Origin: Limosilactobacillus oris DSM 4864
GTDB lineage: Bacteria > Bacillota > Bacilli > Lactobacillales > Lactobacillaceae
Assembly (NCBI RefSeq): GCF_001434465.1
Contig: NZ_AZGE01000019.1
Location: 1-37,382, forward strand
DNA: 37,382 nt
Reading direction: 5' to 3'
This document shows, in pieces, positions 15,345 through 23,996 of the stretch (position 1 is its first letter; each line of letters opens with the position of its first letter). The notes beneath the pieces are model-generated. The model did not search any database and was not told the origin of the DNA. It worked only from the letters and a program-made list of their open reading frames with translations. A program made the translations under genes and the position numbers.

Positions 15345-16280
15345 CTGGCGGAAGGTAACTGGCAGGGTCGTCGACGGCACCTGGACGGTGGGCTGAGCGA
15401 CCCGCTGCAATAGAGTCTTAATCAGGGCCGTCGCAAGCTCTGGAATTGGTTGGACAACCGTTGGCAATTGGGGAGCTACTTTCTGAACCAGCTGCGAACC
15501 GTCGTAACCGGTAATGAAGAAGTCCCTACCCATCCGGAGACCATGCGCACGGTAAACAGCGGCGATTTCGAGCGCTTGAATATCATTTGAGGCGACCACC
15601 CCATCATAAATTCCCGGGAAAGTAGTCGTAAAGTCAATGCTATCCAGTGCTAAGGGATCAAAACTCCGGTGCTCTTCTGTCAACCGGTCAACGGCCCCCT
15701 GAAGCCGGTTCAGCGTCGGTGACGCGGAGGTGTCCTCGTCCACGATCACCGCGATATGTCGGACAGCATGCTGGAGAAGGTAGTCAACCGCTAGTTTCCC
15801 GCCCCGGTAACTATCCGAAGCAACGATTGGAATATTATCCGCCAGGTAGCGGTCAAAGGAAACGATTGGCGCCGCAACCTGGTGGTATTCCTGAATATCA
15901 AGGTTGTGCGAACCGGAGATGATTCCGTCAACCTGGTTAGCCATCAGCATGCTCAAATACTCATGTTCAATTTCAGGATTTTCCGCTGAAGAAGCAATAA
16001 TGGTCTTATAGCCCTGCTCAAACAGCTGCCGTTCCAACTCGTTTACCAGTTCAGCAAAGAAGGGGTTCGTTAGGTTAGGGAAAATCAAGCCAATGAACTT
16101 GGAAGGCTTGCCCTGCATTGCCCGGGCCAACGCGTTCGGCTGGTAATTCAGTTCCCGCATTGCCGCGTGGACCTTCTTGATGGTCTTGTCACTCAGCGAG
16201 CCATAATTGTTGATGACCCGTGAGACCGTTGTTACTGACACCCCAGCTAATTTAGCAACATCCTTTAACTTTGCTACCAT
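15342..16280 (-). CDS. LacI-family transcriptional regulator (ScrR-like)
   Basis: A 312-aa repressor. The helix-turn-helix is KLKDVAKLAGVSVTTVSRVI (about residues 4-23) and the hinge helix region is QPNALARAMQGK. A periplasmic-binding-like sugar domain follows (IGLIFPNLTNPFFAELVNEL, DGIISGSHN, SFDRYLADNIPIV, GYDGSQLV). The pattern SFDRYLxDNIPIV is close to sucrose regulators ScrR of lactobacilli. No sugar operon adjoins it, so it must act in trans or on itself. Its promoter has TATAAT (16323-16328, minus strand) and GAGG before the ATG. The LacI-type palindromes at 768-785 and 25070-25091 are candidate targets. Confidence 0.9.
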   Translation of the reverse strand: MVAKLKDVAKLAGVSVTTVSRVINNYGSLSDKTIKKVHAAMRELNYQPNALARAMQGKPSKFIGLIFPNLTNPFFAELVNELERQLFEQGYKTIIASSAENPEIEHEYLSMLMANQVDGIISGSHNLDIQEYHQVAAPIVSFDRYLADNIPIVASDSYRGGKLAVDYLLQHAVRHIAVIVDEDTSASPTLNRLQGAVDRLTEEHRSFDPLALDSIDFTTTFPGIYDGVVASNDIQALEIAAVYRAHGLRMGRDFFITGYDGSQLVQKVAPQLPTVVQPIPELATALIKTLLQRVAQPTVQVPSTTLPVTFRQ

Positions 16281-16663
16281 TCTTCTACCTCACATCATAT
16301 CAGATCTTAAAAGCTCTTATATTATATCCTAGTGTTCACCAAACAGAAATTGTTTCTCTCATTACGACCAAATTAACATATGTTTTTCTAAGCATTTAAC
16401 AAAAACTGTCTGTCAGTTGATAAAGACGCATTAAACGGCCCTACTGGTTAAGATTATTAACGACTTCGTGGTTGTCAAAATATAAATATACTTATTTTAC
16501 CTGCCGGATTCGATTGACGTTTTGCACCGAAAATGATAATTTTATAGATAGTGAAATCTTAATAACTTCTTAACTTTTTTATTTCAATTCTATAAAACGA
16601 GCAGGTGGTTCCAGCTTTTGGTTTGAACTATCGCGTTTTAAATGACAGGGGGAGCTAACGAAC
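16281..16663. promoter_or_regulatory. Divergent intergenic region, lacI / autolysin (383 bp)
   Basis: The lacI -10 (TATAAT, minus, 16323-16328) is the only clear promoter element. For the autolysin, candidates are TTGACG (16514-16519) with a poor TAATTT 17 bp later, or TATAAA at 16591-16596. The region is AT-rich. No riboswitch of a class I recognise and no TGTCAA-type palindrome was found. Confidence 0.4.
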
Positions 16664-18511
16664 ATGAAACAAGCAGAACTTAACAGTGCCACTCACTTTA
16701 AGATGTACAAGAGTGGCCGGAAGTGGGTTGTCGCCGGTTTAACCGCCGTTTCACTGCTGACCGCCACCGGAGCAATCGCTCACGCTGACGATAACGGTCA
16801 GGCAGCAACGCAGGCACCCGTGGCTAACGTCAACACCCAAAATACGACGACGGCCAACCAGACTAACAACAATCAACCAGCTAACAATAACCAAAGTGCT
16901 AATACCCAGCAAGCTAACGACCAAACGGCAACTACCAACACGCTGAATGTTCAGGCAGCTCCACAAGCGCAGGCGCTGACTGCTTCGGCTTACGCTGCAC
17001 AAGCAAATACTGTTCAGCAGCCACAAAACCAAACAACGGACGTCAGCTCCCTCCACTTTAGCAATAATGCTCGTTGCCAACAATTCATCCAAAATGTTGC
17101 TCCAGGGGCTATTAATGGCTGGAACAAGTACCAAGTGCTTCCTTCAGTTACGGTTGCTCAAGCCATCCTCGAAAGTGGTTGGGGCCAAGCCGCTCCTGGC
17201 AACAACCTCTTCGGTATCAAGGGCTCTTACAACGGACAGTCCATCCGGCTTCAAACTCGTGAAGTCTACAACGGCCGGAGCGTTTATATTTACGACAACT
17301 TCCGCGCCTACCCTAGTCTGAGCGAATCTGTTGAAGACCACGGACGTTTCCTGGCGGTCAACAGCCGGTATAACAACTTGCTTGGCGACACTAACTACAT
17401 TTCCGTAACCAACAAGCTGCACCTCGACGGTTACGCAACCGACCCTAATTACGCCTACTCTTTGCAGAACCTGATTCGGACTTACAATTTGACACAGCTC
17501 GATTCAGTGGCCTTCTCTGGCAAGGTCGTTGTCAACAAACAGCAGAATGACAACTCCTCGAGCAGTTTTAGCAACAACACTAACTACTACACTGTTCAAA
17601 GTGGGGACACCCTCTCCGGCATTGCTAACCAGTTCTCAACTACGGTTAACACCCTGGCGCACCTGAATGACATTCAAAACGTCAACCAGATTTACGTTGG
17701 GCAGCGGCTCCTGGTTCGGCAGGCAACCAGCCAACCGGCAACGCCAAGTCAACCCGCTGCTAACAACCAGCAAAGTAATAACAGTCAAAGTAGCTACACT
17801 GTCCAGAGCGGGGATACCCTCTCCGGCATCGCGGGTCAGTTTGGCATGAGCTATTCACAATTAGCCCAGATTAATAACATTACTAACCCTAACCGGATCT
17901 ATGTCGGACAAGTCCTACAATTACGGACGGCGACTGTTAACCACCAGACAACGGCGCCAACTAACACTAATACTAATGCTAACTCCGCGACAGCATCATA
18001 CACCGTCCAAAGCGGGGACACCCTCTCTGGCATCGCGAGCCAGTTTGGCATGAGCTACTCACAATTGGCCCAGATCAATAACATTGCCAACCCTAACCGG
18101 ATCTACGTTGGGCAAGTCCTGCGGGTCGGCGGTACACAGGCCAGCTCAGTTAACACCGTTAGCCAACCGCAACGCAGCAACACTAGTGCTGCTGGATCCT
18201 ACACCGTTCAAAGTGGTGATACCCTTTCCGGGATTGCCAGCCGGCTCGGGGTTTCCTATAAGCAATTAGCCCAAAGCAATGGCATTGCTAACCCTAACCG
18301 GATCTACGTTGGACAGGTTCTGCGGGTCAACGGTCAAGCCACTAGCTACCAAGCTCCAGCAGCTGCATCCCACGGTGCTTACACCGTTCAAAGCGGGGAC
18401 TCCTTATCAGCGATCGCGGCGCAGCACGGTCTTGACTGGCGGGCACTCGCTCAACGGAATAATTTGCAGGCCCCATACACCATTTATGTCGGCCAACAGT
18501 TGAGCCTCTAA
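16664..18511 (+). CDS. Secreted GH73 glucosaminidase with five LysM domains
   Basis: A 615-aa cell-wall hydrolase. The KxYKxGKxW-type signal region reads [15 protein letters not shown] (about residues 11-25), with predicted cleavage near AHADD (about 42). A Q/N/T-rich linker follows (about 45-125). The GH73 domain spans about 128-272, with the likely catalytic Glu in AILESGWG (about residue 170). Five LysM repeats start near residues 307, 376, 445, 512 and 572, each beginning YTVQSGD and ending in IYVGQ; repeats 2-4 are nearly identical. It should cleave peptidoglycan while bound to the wall. AGGGGGAG precedes ATG. Confidence 0.93.
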   Translation: MKQAELNSATHFKMYKSGRKWVVAGLTAVSLLTATGAIAHADDNGQAATQAPVANVNTQNTTTANQTNNNQPANNNQSANTQQANDQTATTNTLNVQAAPQAQALTASAYAAQANTVQQPQNQTTDVSSLHFSNNARCQQFIQNVAPGAINGWNKYQVLPSVTVAQAILESGWGQAAPGNNLFGIKGSYNGQSIRLQTREVYNGRSVYIYDNFRAYPSLSESVEDHGRFLAVNSRYNNLLGDTNYISVTNKLHLDGYATDPNYAYSLQNLIRTYNLTQLDSVAFSGKVVVNKQQNDNSSSSFSNNTNYYTVQSGDTLSGIANQFSTTVNTLAHLNDIQNVNQIYVGQRLLVRQATSQPATPSQPAANNQQSNNSQSSYTVQSGDTLSGIAGQFGMSYSQLAQINNITNPNRIYVGQVLQLRTATVNHQTTAPTNTNTNANSATASYTVQSGDTLSGIASQFGMSYSQLAQINNIANPNRIYVGQVLRVGGTQASSVNTVSQPQRSNTSAAGSYTVQSGDTLSGIASRLGVSYKQLAQSNGIANPNRIYVGQVLRVNGQATSYQAPAAASHGAYTVQSGDSLSAIAAQHGLDWRALAQRNNLQAPYTIYVGQQLSL

Positions 18512-18526
18512 TTAAAAAAGTTACTA

Positions 18527-18569
18527 CCGAAAAAGCAAAGGGTTATTATTGACCCTTTGCTTTTTTCGG
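18527..18569 (+). terminator. Autolysin terminator
   Basis: CCGAAAAAGCAAAGGGT (18527-18543) pairs with its complement at 18552-18569, with one bulged T. The loop is 8 nt, followed by TTTAAAT. Confidence 0.85.
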
Positions 18570-18579
18570 TTTAAATATT

Positions 18580-18602
18580 AAAATTATAGTAATAATAATT
18601 TT
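18580..18602. promoter_or_regulatory. AT-rich inverted repeat upstream of arsR
   Basis: AAAATTAT (18580-18587) and ATAATTTT (18595-18602) form perfect arms around a TATAGT-like -10. It is a candidate ArsR-family operator by position and AT-richness only. Confidence 0.35.
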
Positions 18603-18638
18603 GATATTCCGTGGCAAGATACAAATGGGGGAAGTCCA

Positions 18639-18965
18639 ATGGTCAGTCAAACTTCTGGGGAACTAACGAATATTGAAAAAGCCAGCCAGCTCTTTAAAAT
18701 CCTAGGCAATCCAAAACGGTTGCGGCTAATTTACCTGTTGATCCAGCATTCAATGAGTGTCTCTGAAATCAGCGAACGACTTCACTGGGAGCAGTCTGGT
18801 GTTTCCCACCAGTTGCAGATCCTGCGTAAACTTCACCTGGTCCAGCAGCACCGGCACGGCAAGGTCATCATCTACCAGTTGGAAAATCCCCAACTAATGA
18901 CCCTGGTTGCCGATGTCTTGAGCCACGCTGACGAAATCATGAATAAACCAGCCACAGAAAAGTAA
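18639..18965 (+). CDS. ArsR/SmtB-family regulator
   Basis: A 108-aa winged-helix regulator: FKILGNPKRLRLIYLLI, the recognition region VSEISERLHWEQSGVSHQLQ (about residues 46-65) and wing HRHGKVIIYQL. The C-terminal helix DVLSHADE keeps one His and acidic residues but not the full His-rich metal set of CzrA/SmtB, so metal sensing is uncertain. GGGGGAAG precedes the ATG. No metal transporter adjoins. A 17-bp hairpin (18968-18984 with 18991-19007, including G-U pairs) follows the stop. Confidence 0.88.
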   Translation: MVSQTSGELTNIEKASQLFKILGNPKRLRLIYLLIQHSMSVSEISERLHWEQSGVSHQLQILRKLHLVQQHRHGKVIIYQLENPQLMTLVADVLSHADEIMNKPATEK

Positions 18966-18967
18966 CT

Positions 18968-19007
18968 GAGCGGCAGGGAGGAAAACTAAATTTCTTCTCT
19001 GCCGCTC
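18968..19007 (+). terminator. Hairpin after arsR
   Basis: GAGCGGCAG and CTGCCGCTC form the base; with G-U pairs the stem reaches 17 bp around a 6-nt loop. The T-run is weak (GACTATTTT). The rest of 19010-19125 holds nothing I can name. Confidence 0.55.
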
Positions 19008-19125
19008 GACTATTTTAAAGATATTAATGCTCCGCCAATTGCGCCAGACCGGCTTTGCAACGAGCAATAAATGGCATGAAATGGCCCAGCAGCCACTCTG
19101 CCTTACCCCTTGGCTTTGGGCCGTC

Positions 19126-19347
19126 TTAAATTAGTTTCAGCTGGAAGTCATCCGTACTTTGGATGTCCCTGACCTTTACAGTTGCCCCATCCTGTAACTG
19201 ACTTTGCTTCAACCAAAAGCTCGGGTGCTGGTGACTATAAAAACGAAACTGGTAATACGGTGCTGCTAGCTGCACTACTCCCTGGCTACCATCAGAACAG
19301 TGAATTGTTTGCGTCCGCTCATTGGCGTGAAGATAAACGGTCGTCAC
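19126..19347 (-). CDS. Small unknown protein
   Basis: A 73-aa protein, probably beta-rich, with no recognised family, signal peptide or membrane helix. I prefer GTG 19345-19347 (protein MTTVYLHANERT) because GGAGGTGA lies just upstream. An in-frame ATG at 19360-19362 sits at the predicted transcription start, so it would have to be leaderless. The extended -10 TGC-TATAAT is at 19369-19374 on the minus strand. It stands alone between terminators. Confidence 0.6.
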   Translation of the reverse strand: MTTVYLHANERTQTIHCSDGSQGVVQLAAPYYQFRFYSHQHPSFWLKQSQLQDGATVKVRDIQSTDDFQLKLI

Positions 19348-19446
19348 TGCTATCACCTCCATGCCACCATTATAGCACTTATTTTGGTATACCTAAAAAT
19401 AAAGTGATACTAATTTAAATTATTAGTCAAATCAACTAATAACGTC

Positions 19447-19491
19447 AAACAACCGCGGCTAAGTAGTCATCCTACCAAGCTGCGGTTGTTT
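19447..19491. terminator. Terminator of the fused ABC transporter gene
   Basis: A 14-bp stem (19447-19460 with 19478-19491, one G-U pair) with arms around AACAACCGC/GCGGTTGTT, located just after the stop of the gene at 19502-21484. Confidence 0.7.
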
Positions 19492-19501
19492 ACTTCTTAA
19501 A

Positions 19502-21484
19502 TTAATCGGCTGCCAGAGCGTCAATCGGGTTCAGCTTAGCTGCGTGCCGGGCCGGCAATAGGGCAGCGATGAATGAAATTACTACGGCAACCACGATTGC
19601 AAAAATTACGTTCCCCACCGTAATCTGGACGATGTTGTACTTAATCAGGCCGTAAAGGGCGTGGTTGAGAAGCAAAGCTACCACCGCGACAATTCCCAAG
19701 GCCAGGATAGCCGAGAATAAACCGATAAAGATTGACTCGGAGGTAAACAGCCGCCGAATGTCTTTCTTCCGTTCACCCAGCGCCCGCAGGATACCGATTT
19801 CCTTCGTCCGTTCTGAAACCGACATATACATCGTAACAATAATCATCAGTGCGGAAACCAGGAGCGAAATCCCGGCAATAGCTGCAAGGATGGTGGAAGC
19901 AAGGTGGACATAGGTATTAACGGTCTTGAGAACCGAACCAACAGTAATTGCGCTTAGGATCCGCTCATTTTGGCCGTTGCGGAGGTTATTAATCCGGTTG
20001 GCCGTGCTTTCGACAGTCGCAAGATCCTTTGCATTAGCCACCGCAAAGTTCGGCCGGGTATCAGCATTATGCTGACGTAATAACCGTTGGAGGGTTGCGT
20101 AATTAATGGTTGTCCCAGCACTAGCACCCTCACTCAGACCAGCGACCTTTAGTGTCCCATCGATTGCGACCGGCGCTCCCTGCTTGTTTACCCAGTTAAA
20201 GCTGATTTTAATCTGCTTGCCAACCAGCTGACGGTAACTTCGCGGCCCGGTCAGCTGGATTGCCTGCTGCTTGGTCAAAACGATTTCGTTATTTCCAGGA
20301 CGGTGCCCATGCTTGATTGAGCTTGCCGTAACCGACTTATTCCAGGTCGTCATGTTGGCCCCACTTTGCTGCAATTTGCCATAGTTAAGCCGGTAGCCGC
20401 CAATCATGTTCCCCTTTTGAACGCTGGTAACCCCAGCTACCTTTGCCAGCCGGTCCAGGTCTGCATTACTGATGACCATCGACTGGGGATCCGCTGACAT
20501 ATTCTGCATTAGGGCAGATTGAATCTGGTCCTGCGTCAGCCGCTTCCCCGTTGGATTCTTGAAAACAGTAATGGAACGCGGGTTAGTCAGCGAGTTAATC
20601 TGGTTTTGAATATAACCGTTGACCCCGTTTCCCAATCCGCTGAACAGGAGGACGGCAAAAATTCCAATTGCCGTTCCTAACATAATCAGCGAGTTGCGCC
20701 AGAAGTTGTACATCAGGTGTTTAAACGCCATCCGGTAACTAGCCATGGCCGGGAGCTGTTTGGGTTTGATGGTCGTGGGGTCCGCTGGGAGCGGGTAAGC
20801 AGGCCGCAACCGCTGGTCCCCATCAATCTTCCCGTCGGCGAGGTGAACAATCCGGGTACCGTGGTCCGCCACTTCTTGGGAATGGGTCACCGCAATCACC
20901 AGTTTGCCATCCTTGGCAATGTCATCCAAAAGGGTCAAGACTTCCTGGGTATTTTCCGAGTCTAAGGCCCCGGTTGGTTCGTCGGCAATGATAATTTGGG
21001 GATCACTCGCCAACGCCCGGGCGATTGCAACTCGTTGCTTTTGCCCCCCTGAAAGGTGATTGGGGTGCTTGTGGACCTGTTCGCTCAGGCCCACCTGATC
21101 CAGCAGTTTCAGTGCCCGGGCCCGCCGTTCTTCCTTGCTCAAGGTCGTCATATCAAGGGCAACGAGCACGTTATCCAGGACGGTCAGGTGGGAAATCAGG
21201 TTATAGGACTGGTAGATGTACCCCACCATGGCCCGCCGGTAATCATCAAGCTGCTTTTCCTTTTCGTGATCCAGCAGCTGACCATTGACCAACACCTGGC
21301 CCTCAAAATTCCGGTCCAAGCCGCCAATGATGTTCATCAAGGTCGATTTTCCCCCACCGGATTCGCCCAGGATCGAAACGAACTCCCCCCGGGAAAACTG
21401 GAGGTCGATACCCTTGAGCACCGGAAAGGCCTGCTTATCCAGGTAGTACGATTTCCGAATGTCGTGTAATTCTAAAAACGCCAT
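19502..21484 (-). CDS. Fused ABC transporter, ATPase plus MacB/FtsX-type permease
   Basis: A 660-aa protein. The N-terminal ATPase has Walker A LGESGGGKSTLMN (about residues 37-49), signature LSGGQKQRVAIARAL and Walker B IIIADEPTGALD. A linker leads to a MacB-type permease: first membrane helix about 265-285, a large extracellular domain, and three C-terminal helices (about 530-650). Such proteins export peptides, antibiotics or lipids, or act by mechanical coupling; the substrate is unknown. AAAGGAG precedes ATG. It has its own extended -10 (TGC-TATAAT, 21513-21518), although it follows the TetR-ABC genes by 105 bp. Confidence 0.92.
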   Translation of the reverse strand: MAFLELHDIRKSYYLDKQAFPVLKGIDLQFSRGEFVSILGESGGGKSTLMNIIGGLDRNFEGQVLVNGQLLDHEKEKQLDDYRRAMVGYIYQSYNLISHLTVLDNVLVALDMTTLSKEERRARALKLLDQVGLSEQVHKHPNHLSGGQKQRVAIARALASDPQIIIADEPTGALDSENTQEVLTLLDDIAKDGKLVIAVTHSQEVADHGTRIVHLADGKIDGDQRLRPAYPLPADPTTIKPKQLPAMASYRMAFKHLMYNFWRNSLIMLGTAIGIFAVLLFSGLGNGVNGYIQNQINSLTNPRSITVFKNPTGKRLTQDQIQSALMQNMSADPQSMVISNADLDRLAKVAGVTSVQKGNMIGGYRLNYGKLQQSGANMTTWNKSVTASSIKHGHRPGNNEIVLTKQQAIQLTGPRSYRQLVGKQIKISFNWVNKQGAPVAIDGTLKVAGLSEGASAGTTINYATLQRLLRQHNADTRPNFAVANAKDLATVESTANRINNLRNGQNERILSAITVGSVLKTVNTYVHLASTILAAIAGISLLVSALMIIVTMYMSVSERTKEIGILRALGERKKDIRRLFTSESIFIGLFSAILALGIVAVVALLLNHALYGLIKYNIVQITVGNVIFAIVVAVVISFIAALLPARHAAKLNPIDALAAD

Positions 21485-21512
21485 TTCATTCTCCTTTTAG
21501 TTTAATGGCTTA

Positions 21513-21518
21513 ATTATA
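21513..21518 (-). promoter_or_regulatory. -10 of the fused ABC gene
   Basis: TATAAT preceded by TGC on the minus strand (extended -10), 29 bp before the ATG. The -35 region is poor. It indicates transcription separate from the tetR operon. Confidence 0.5.
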
Positions 21519-21572
21519 GCAAAGTCGCCACCAGCCAGGGAATAGCCGGCATAATTCCTTCAGAGAAAAACA

Positions 21573-21590
21573 ATATTTCCCGGGAAATAT
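21573..21590. promoter_or_regulatory. 18-bp palindrome between the two ABC modules
   Basis: ATATTTCCCGGGAAATAT is perfectly palindromic and ends at the last base of the upstream ATPase stop codon. It has the same core as 2447-2460. It could be an operator for the fused ABC gene, or a weak terminator on minus because TTGTTTTT follows. Confidence 0.35.
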
Positions 21591-22264
21591 CACTTCTCCT
21601 GAACCATTTTCCCGTCCATTAGCTGGTAAATATGGTCGGCGAATTCCCGCAGACGCAGGTCATGGGTCACAACCACAATCGCCTTGTCATGGTTGCGGGC
21701 CATCTGTTTTAAGAGGCTTCCAACTACCTTAACCCGGTTGCTGTCAAGCGCCGCCGTTGGTTCATCCGCCAAGACGATTTCCGGGTCGGGATACAGGGCC
21801 CGGGCAATTGCCACCCGCTGGTTCTGGCCACCAGACATTTCATCAGGAAAATGGTTTCTGAGGTCAGCAATTCCCAATTCCGTCAATAACCGCTGAAATT
21901 CCACGGTCGATAAATTACCCGTCTTTTTTACTTTGCGAACCAGGGCAAACTGGTCGGCCACATTCAGGTACGGAAGCAGGTTGTACGATTGTAGGACAAA
22001 GCCGATTTTGTTCAGCCGCAGTTGGTCCCGCTCCTTGGATGTTAGCTTGCCTAGGCGCTTCCCTTCGACCGTTACGGTACCACTGGTCGGCGTCTGGAGT
22101 CCTCCAGCAATCGTTAAAAAGGTACTTTTCCCGGAGCCCGAGGGGCCCAAAATCAGACTTAGCTCCCCCCGGTCCGCCTGGAAGTTAATATTATCCAAAA
22201 CCTGGACCCGGCCAATTCCTTCACCAAAGGTCTTACTGATGTTTGTTAACTCAATTACTGCCAT
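21590..22264 (-). CDS. ABC transporter ATPase (LolD/MacB type)
   Basis: A 224-aa ATPase: Walker A LGPSGSGKSTFLT, Q-loop LQSYNLLPYL, signature MSGGQNQRVAIARAL, Walker B VLADEPTAALDSN and H-loop VVTHDLRLREFA. The start is ATG 22264 because AGGAGGG is 5 nt upstream; a longer in-frame ATG at 22282 would begin inside the preceding gene. It pairs with the permease 22275-23345, whose stop is 10 bp upstream, to form an exporter controlled by the TetR regulator. Confidence 0.92.
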   Translation of the reverse strand: MAVIELTNISKTFGEGIGRVQVLDNINFQADRGELSLILGPSGSGKSTFLTIAGGLQTPTSGTVTVEGKRLGKLTSKERDQLRLNKIGFVLQSYNLLPYLNVADQFALVRKVKKTGNLSTVEFQRLLTELGIADLRNHFPDEMSGGQNQRVAIARALYPDPEIVLADEPTAALDSNRVKVVGSLLKQMARNHDKAIVVVTHDLRLREFADHIYQLMDGKMVQEK

Positions 22265-22274
22265 CGTATCCCTC

Positions 22275-23345
22275 CTAGCCATTCAGCGCCCGCACTGGGT
22301 CAATTTTAAGAATCATCCGGACCGGCAAGAGTGCCCCCAGGACGCCTAGAATAATCAGTACAACCACCATTAGCGCAATCAGCGGCCAATCCAGTACCAG
22401 AGCAACGGTCGTCGGCATTAACCAGGTGGTCAGCAGGGTCAATAACAGGCCGCCGCAGATTCCCGCCGCCATGAGGATCACTGCCTGGTGGATCGTCGTT
22501 GCAATCAGGTAGCGGGCAGGAATCCCTTGGGCACGCAGGACGGCATAATTAGGCATTTTCTGCATCGTCAAAATGTACAGGAAGACCGCAATGATAATCA
22601 ACGAGATGACCATCAAGAAGCCAATCATAAACGCAAAGGTGTTATTCTGGGCCGCATAACCAGGCAATTTCTGGATAAATTCCTGACTCGTGTACCGGGC
22701 CAAATTAGTGAAGCGCTCGCCACCCTCCAGCCGGTTGCTAATAATTCCGCTTGCCACTACCTGCGAGTTAACACCCCGCAGCGTTTTCCAGGTCGCAAGT
22801 CGGCCATAAATCACCGGGGCCACGTTTAGTTGTGCGTCCTTGGCAAAACCGACGATCCGGTAACGGTCGGCAGTCGAATTCAGCCGAACCTGATCTCCTA
22901 ACCGGTAGCCCTTTGCCCGCAGGCTCTGGTCAACTACCAACTCATCAGCATGACGAGCGTGCCGTCCACTGACCAGGGGAATGTTTTTCTTGGCAATCGC
23001 CTGGTCTGGTTTTAGGCCAATAAACTGAGCACTTTGCTTATCAACCCCGCCAGCTGCCTTGGTAATAACGACGGGAGCCTGACCGACCAGCGACTCATGC
23101 TCATTAAGCCGCTGACCGCCTAGCTGATCCTTGGTAATCAGTGACTGACTCAGATTGTCATTGGCATTTTTATTCAGGAAAACGGTCTGGGTATGCCAGG
23201 TAGTAATTGCCGCCTTATTTTCATTTGCAAGCCCGATCATCATGCCCATCAGGACAAACATCAGGTAGCTAATCATTACAATCATCGCAACGATCAGCCC
23301 GTAGCGGACCTTTTCATGTTTAATTTCGCGTAATGCTAAGAACAT
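22275..23345 (-). CDS. FtsX-family ABC permease
   Basis: A 356-aa permease with four membrane helices: one at about residues 14-38, then an extracellular domain of about 200 residues, and three near 240-265, 283-310 and 320-345. This is the DevC/LolC-like MacB-type layout. Its ATG lies just after the tetR stop, and the ribosome binding site GGAGGTGA overlaps that stop. It forms the transporter with the ATPase downstream. Confidence 0.9.
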   Translation of the reverse strand: MFLALREIKHEKVRYGLIVAMIVMISYLMFVLMGMMIGLANENKAAITTWHTQTVFLNKNANDNLSQSLITKDQLGGQRLNEHESLVGQAPVVITKAAGGVDKQSAQFIGLKPDQAIAKKNIPLVSGRHARHADELVVDQSLRAKGYRLGDQVRLNSTADRYRIVGFAKDAQLNVAPVIYGRLATWKTLRGVNSQVVASGIISNRLEGGERFTNLARYTSQEFIQKLPGYAAQNNTFAFMIGFLMVISLIIIAVFLYILTMQKMPNYAVLRAQGIPARYLIATTIHQAVILMAAGICGGLLLTLLTTWLMPTTVALVLDWPLIALMVVVLIILGVLGALLPVRMILKIDPVRALNG

Positions 23346-23349
23346 CTAA

Positions 23350-23868
23350 TCACCTCCGTGCTAGTAACGCGGTCAATGCCGCGGCTAACCGCTGGACCGC
23401 CTGTGAACTATCCTGAGGCTGCCAGAGGGCCTCCTTAATCGTCTCATGTACTAATACCATTACTGCCCACTCCGTCGCGCTGGTAGGCCTTAACCGGGGC
23501 ACCGCCTGGGTATGCAGCAGCGCTTCGTTGACGGCGTAGTGGCGTTGAATCAGCTCATAATACGGACTAGCAGTCACCTGCTCCAGAAATGCCGTCACCT
23601 GGGCAACATACTCCTCGGCCGTCAAAAGCCGGTGTGTCCGAATGCTGTCATCGTGGAGGTCATTCATCGCAAATTGGTACAGGTAGCGGTAAGCAGCAGT
23701 TAAGTCAGTAAAATACCTATAAAAGGCCCCCCGCGCAATCTGGGCATTTTTGACAATTCGCGCCACCTGGGCGTCGGCTAGGTCATGGTTACTAAATTCT
23801 TCTAAAAGGGCCTGGCGAACTAAGGCCTGCTTACTCTGAGGTAAATTTTCAAACGTTTGACTTGGCAT
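23350..23868 (-). CDS. TetR-family regulator of the ABC operon
   Basis: A 172-aa repressor. The helix-turn-helix is near residues 25-60 (VARIVKNAQIARGAFYRYF, ending in the typical YRYF). The C-terminal ligand domain is divergent, so the inducer is unknown. The start at 23868 is chosen because GGAAAGGA precedes it; a longer in-frame ATG at 23943 would start inside the promoter. It is the first gene of the operon tetR-permease-ATPase. Tandem GTGACAC operators in its promoter point to autoregulation and drug-induced expression of the exporter. Confidence 0.9.
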   Translation of the reverse strand: MPSQTFENLPQSKQALVRQALLEEFSNHDLADAQVARIVKNAQIARGAFYRYFTDLTAAYRYLYQFAMNDLHDDSIRTHRLLTAEEYVAQVTAFLEQVTASPYYELIQRHYAVNEALLHTQAVPRLRPTSATEWAVMVLVHETIKEALWQPQDSSQAVQRLAAALTALLARR

Positions 23869-23882
23869 AATTTTTCCTTTCC

Positions 23883-23943
23883 GTGACACCATGTCACTCG
23901 ATTGATTATCAATTAGTATAGGCTCTAAGTGACACGGTGTCAA
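23883..23943 (-). promoter_or_regulatory. tetR operon promoter with tandem TetR operators
   Basis: Minus strand: -35 TTGACA (23938-23943), exactly 17 bp, -10 TATACT (23915-23920). Operator A, GTGACACCATGTCAC (23883-23897), lies just downstream of the predicted start. Operator B, GTGACACGGTGTCAA (23929-23943), covers the -35 and spacer. The two are near-identical inverted repeats in opposite sense, the layout of a self-repressed TetR promoter. Confidence 0.85.
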
Positions 23944-23954
23944 CTTTGCTGCAT

Positions 23955-23980
23955 AAAAAATCCCGGGGAATTTCCCGGGA
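23955..23980 (-). terminator. Alcohol dehydrogenase terminator
   Basis: On the minus strand TCCCGGG (from 23974-23980) pairs with CCCGGGA (from 23961-23967), followed by T6 (23955-23960). A GC-rich 7-bp stem and clean T-run right after the adh stop. Confidence 0.75.
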
Positions 23981-23996
23981 AATAACTTGTAATCGC

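Noticed and set aside
15680-15700. TGTCAACCGGT word inside lacI
   Set aside because: It matches the left part of the pgi operator, but the right half is not symmetrical and it lies in conserved coding sequence.
16500-16663. Possible riboswitch (for example c-di-AMP type) upstream of the autolysin
   Set aside because: I could not find the conserved core of any riboswitch class; only an ordinary AT-rich leader is supported.
17580-18500. Direct DNA repeats as a CRISPR-like or mobile array
   Set aside because: They encode LysM domains in frame and are explained by the protein.
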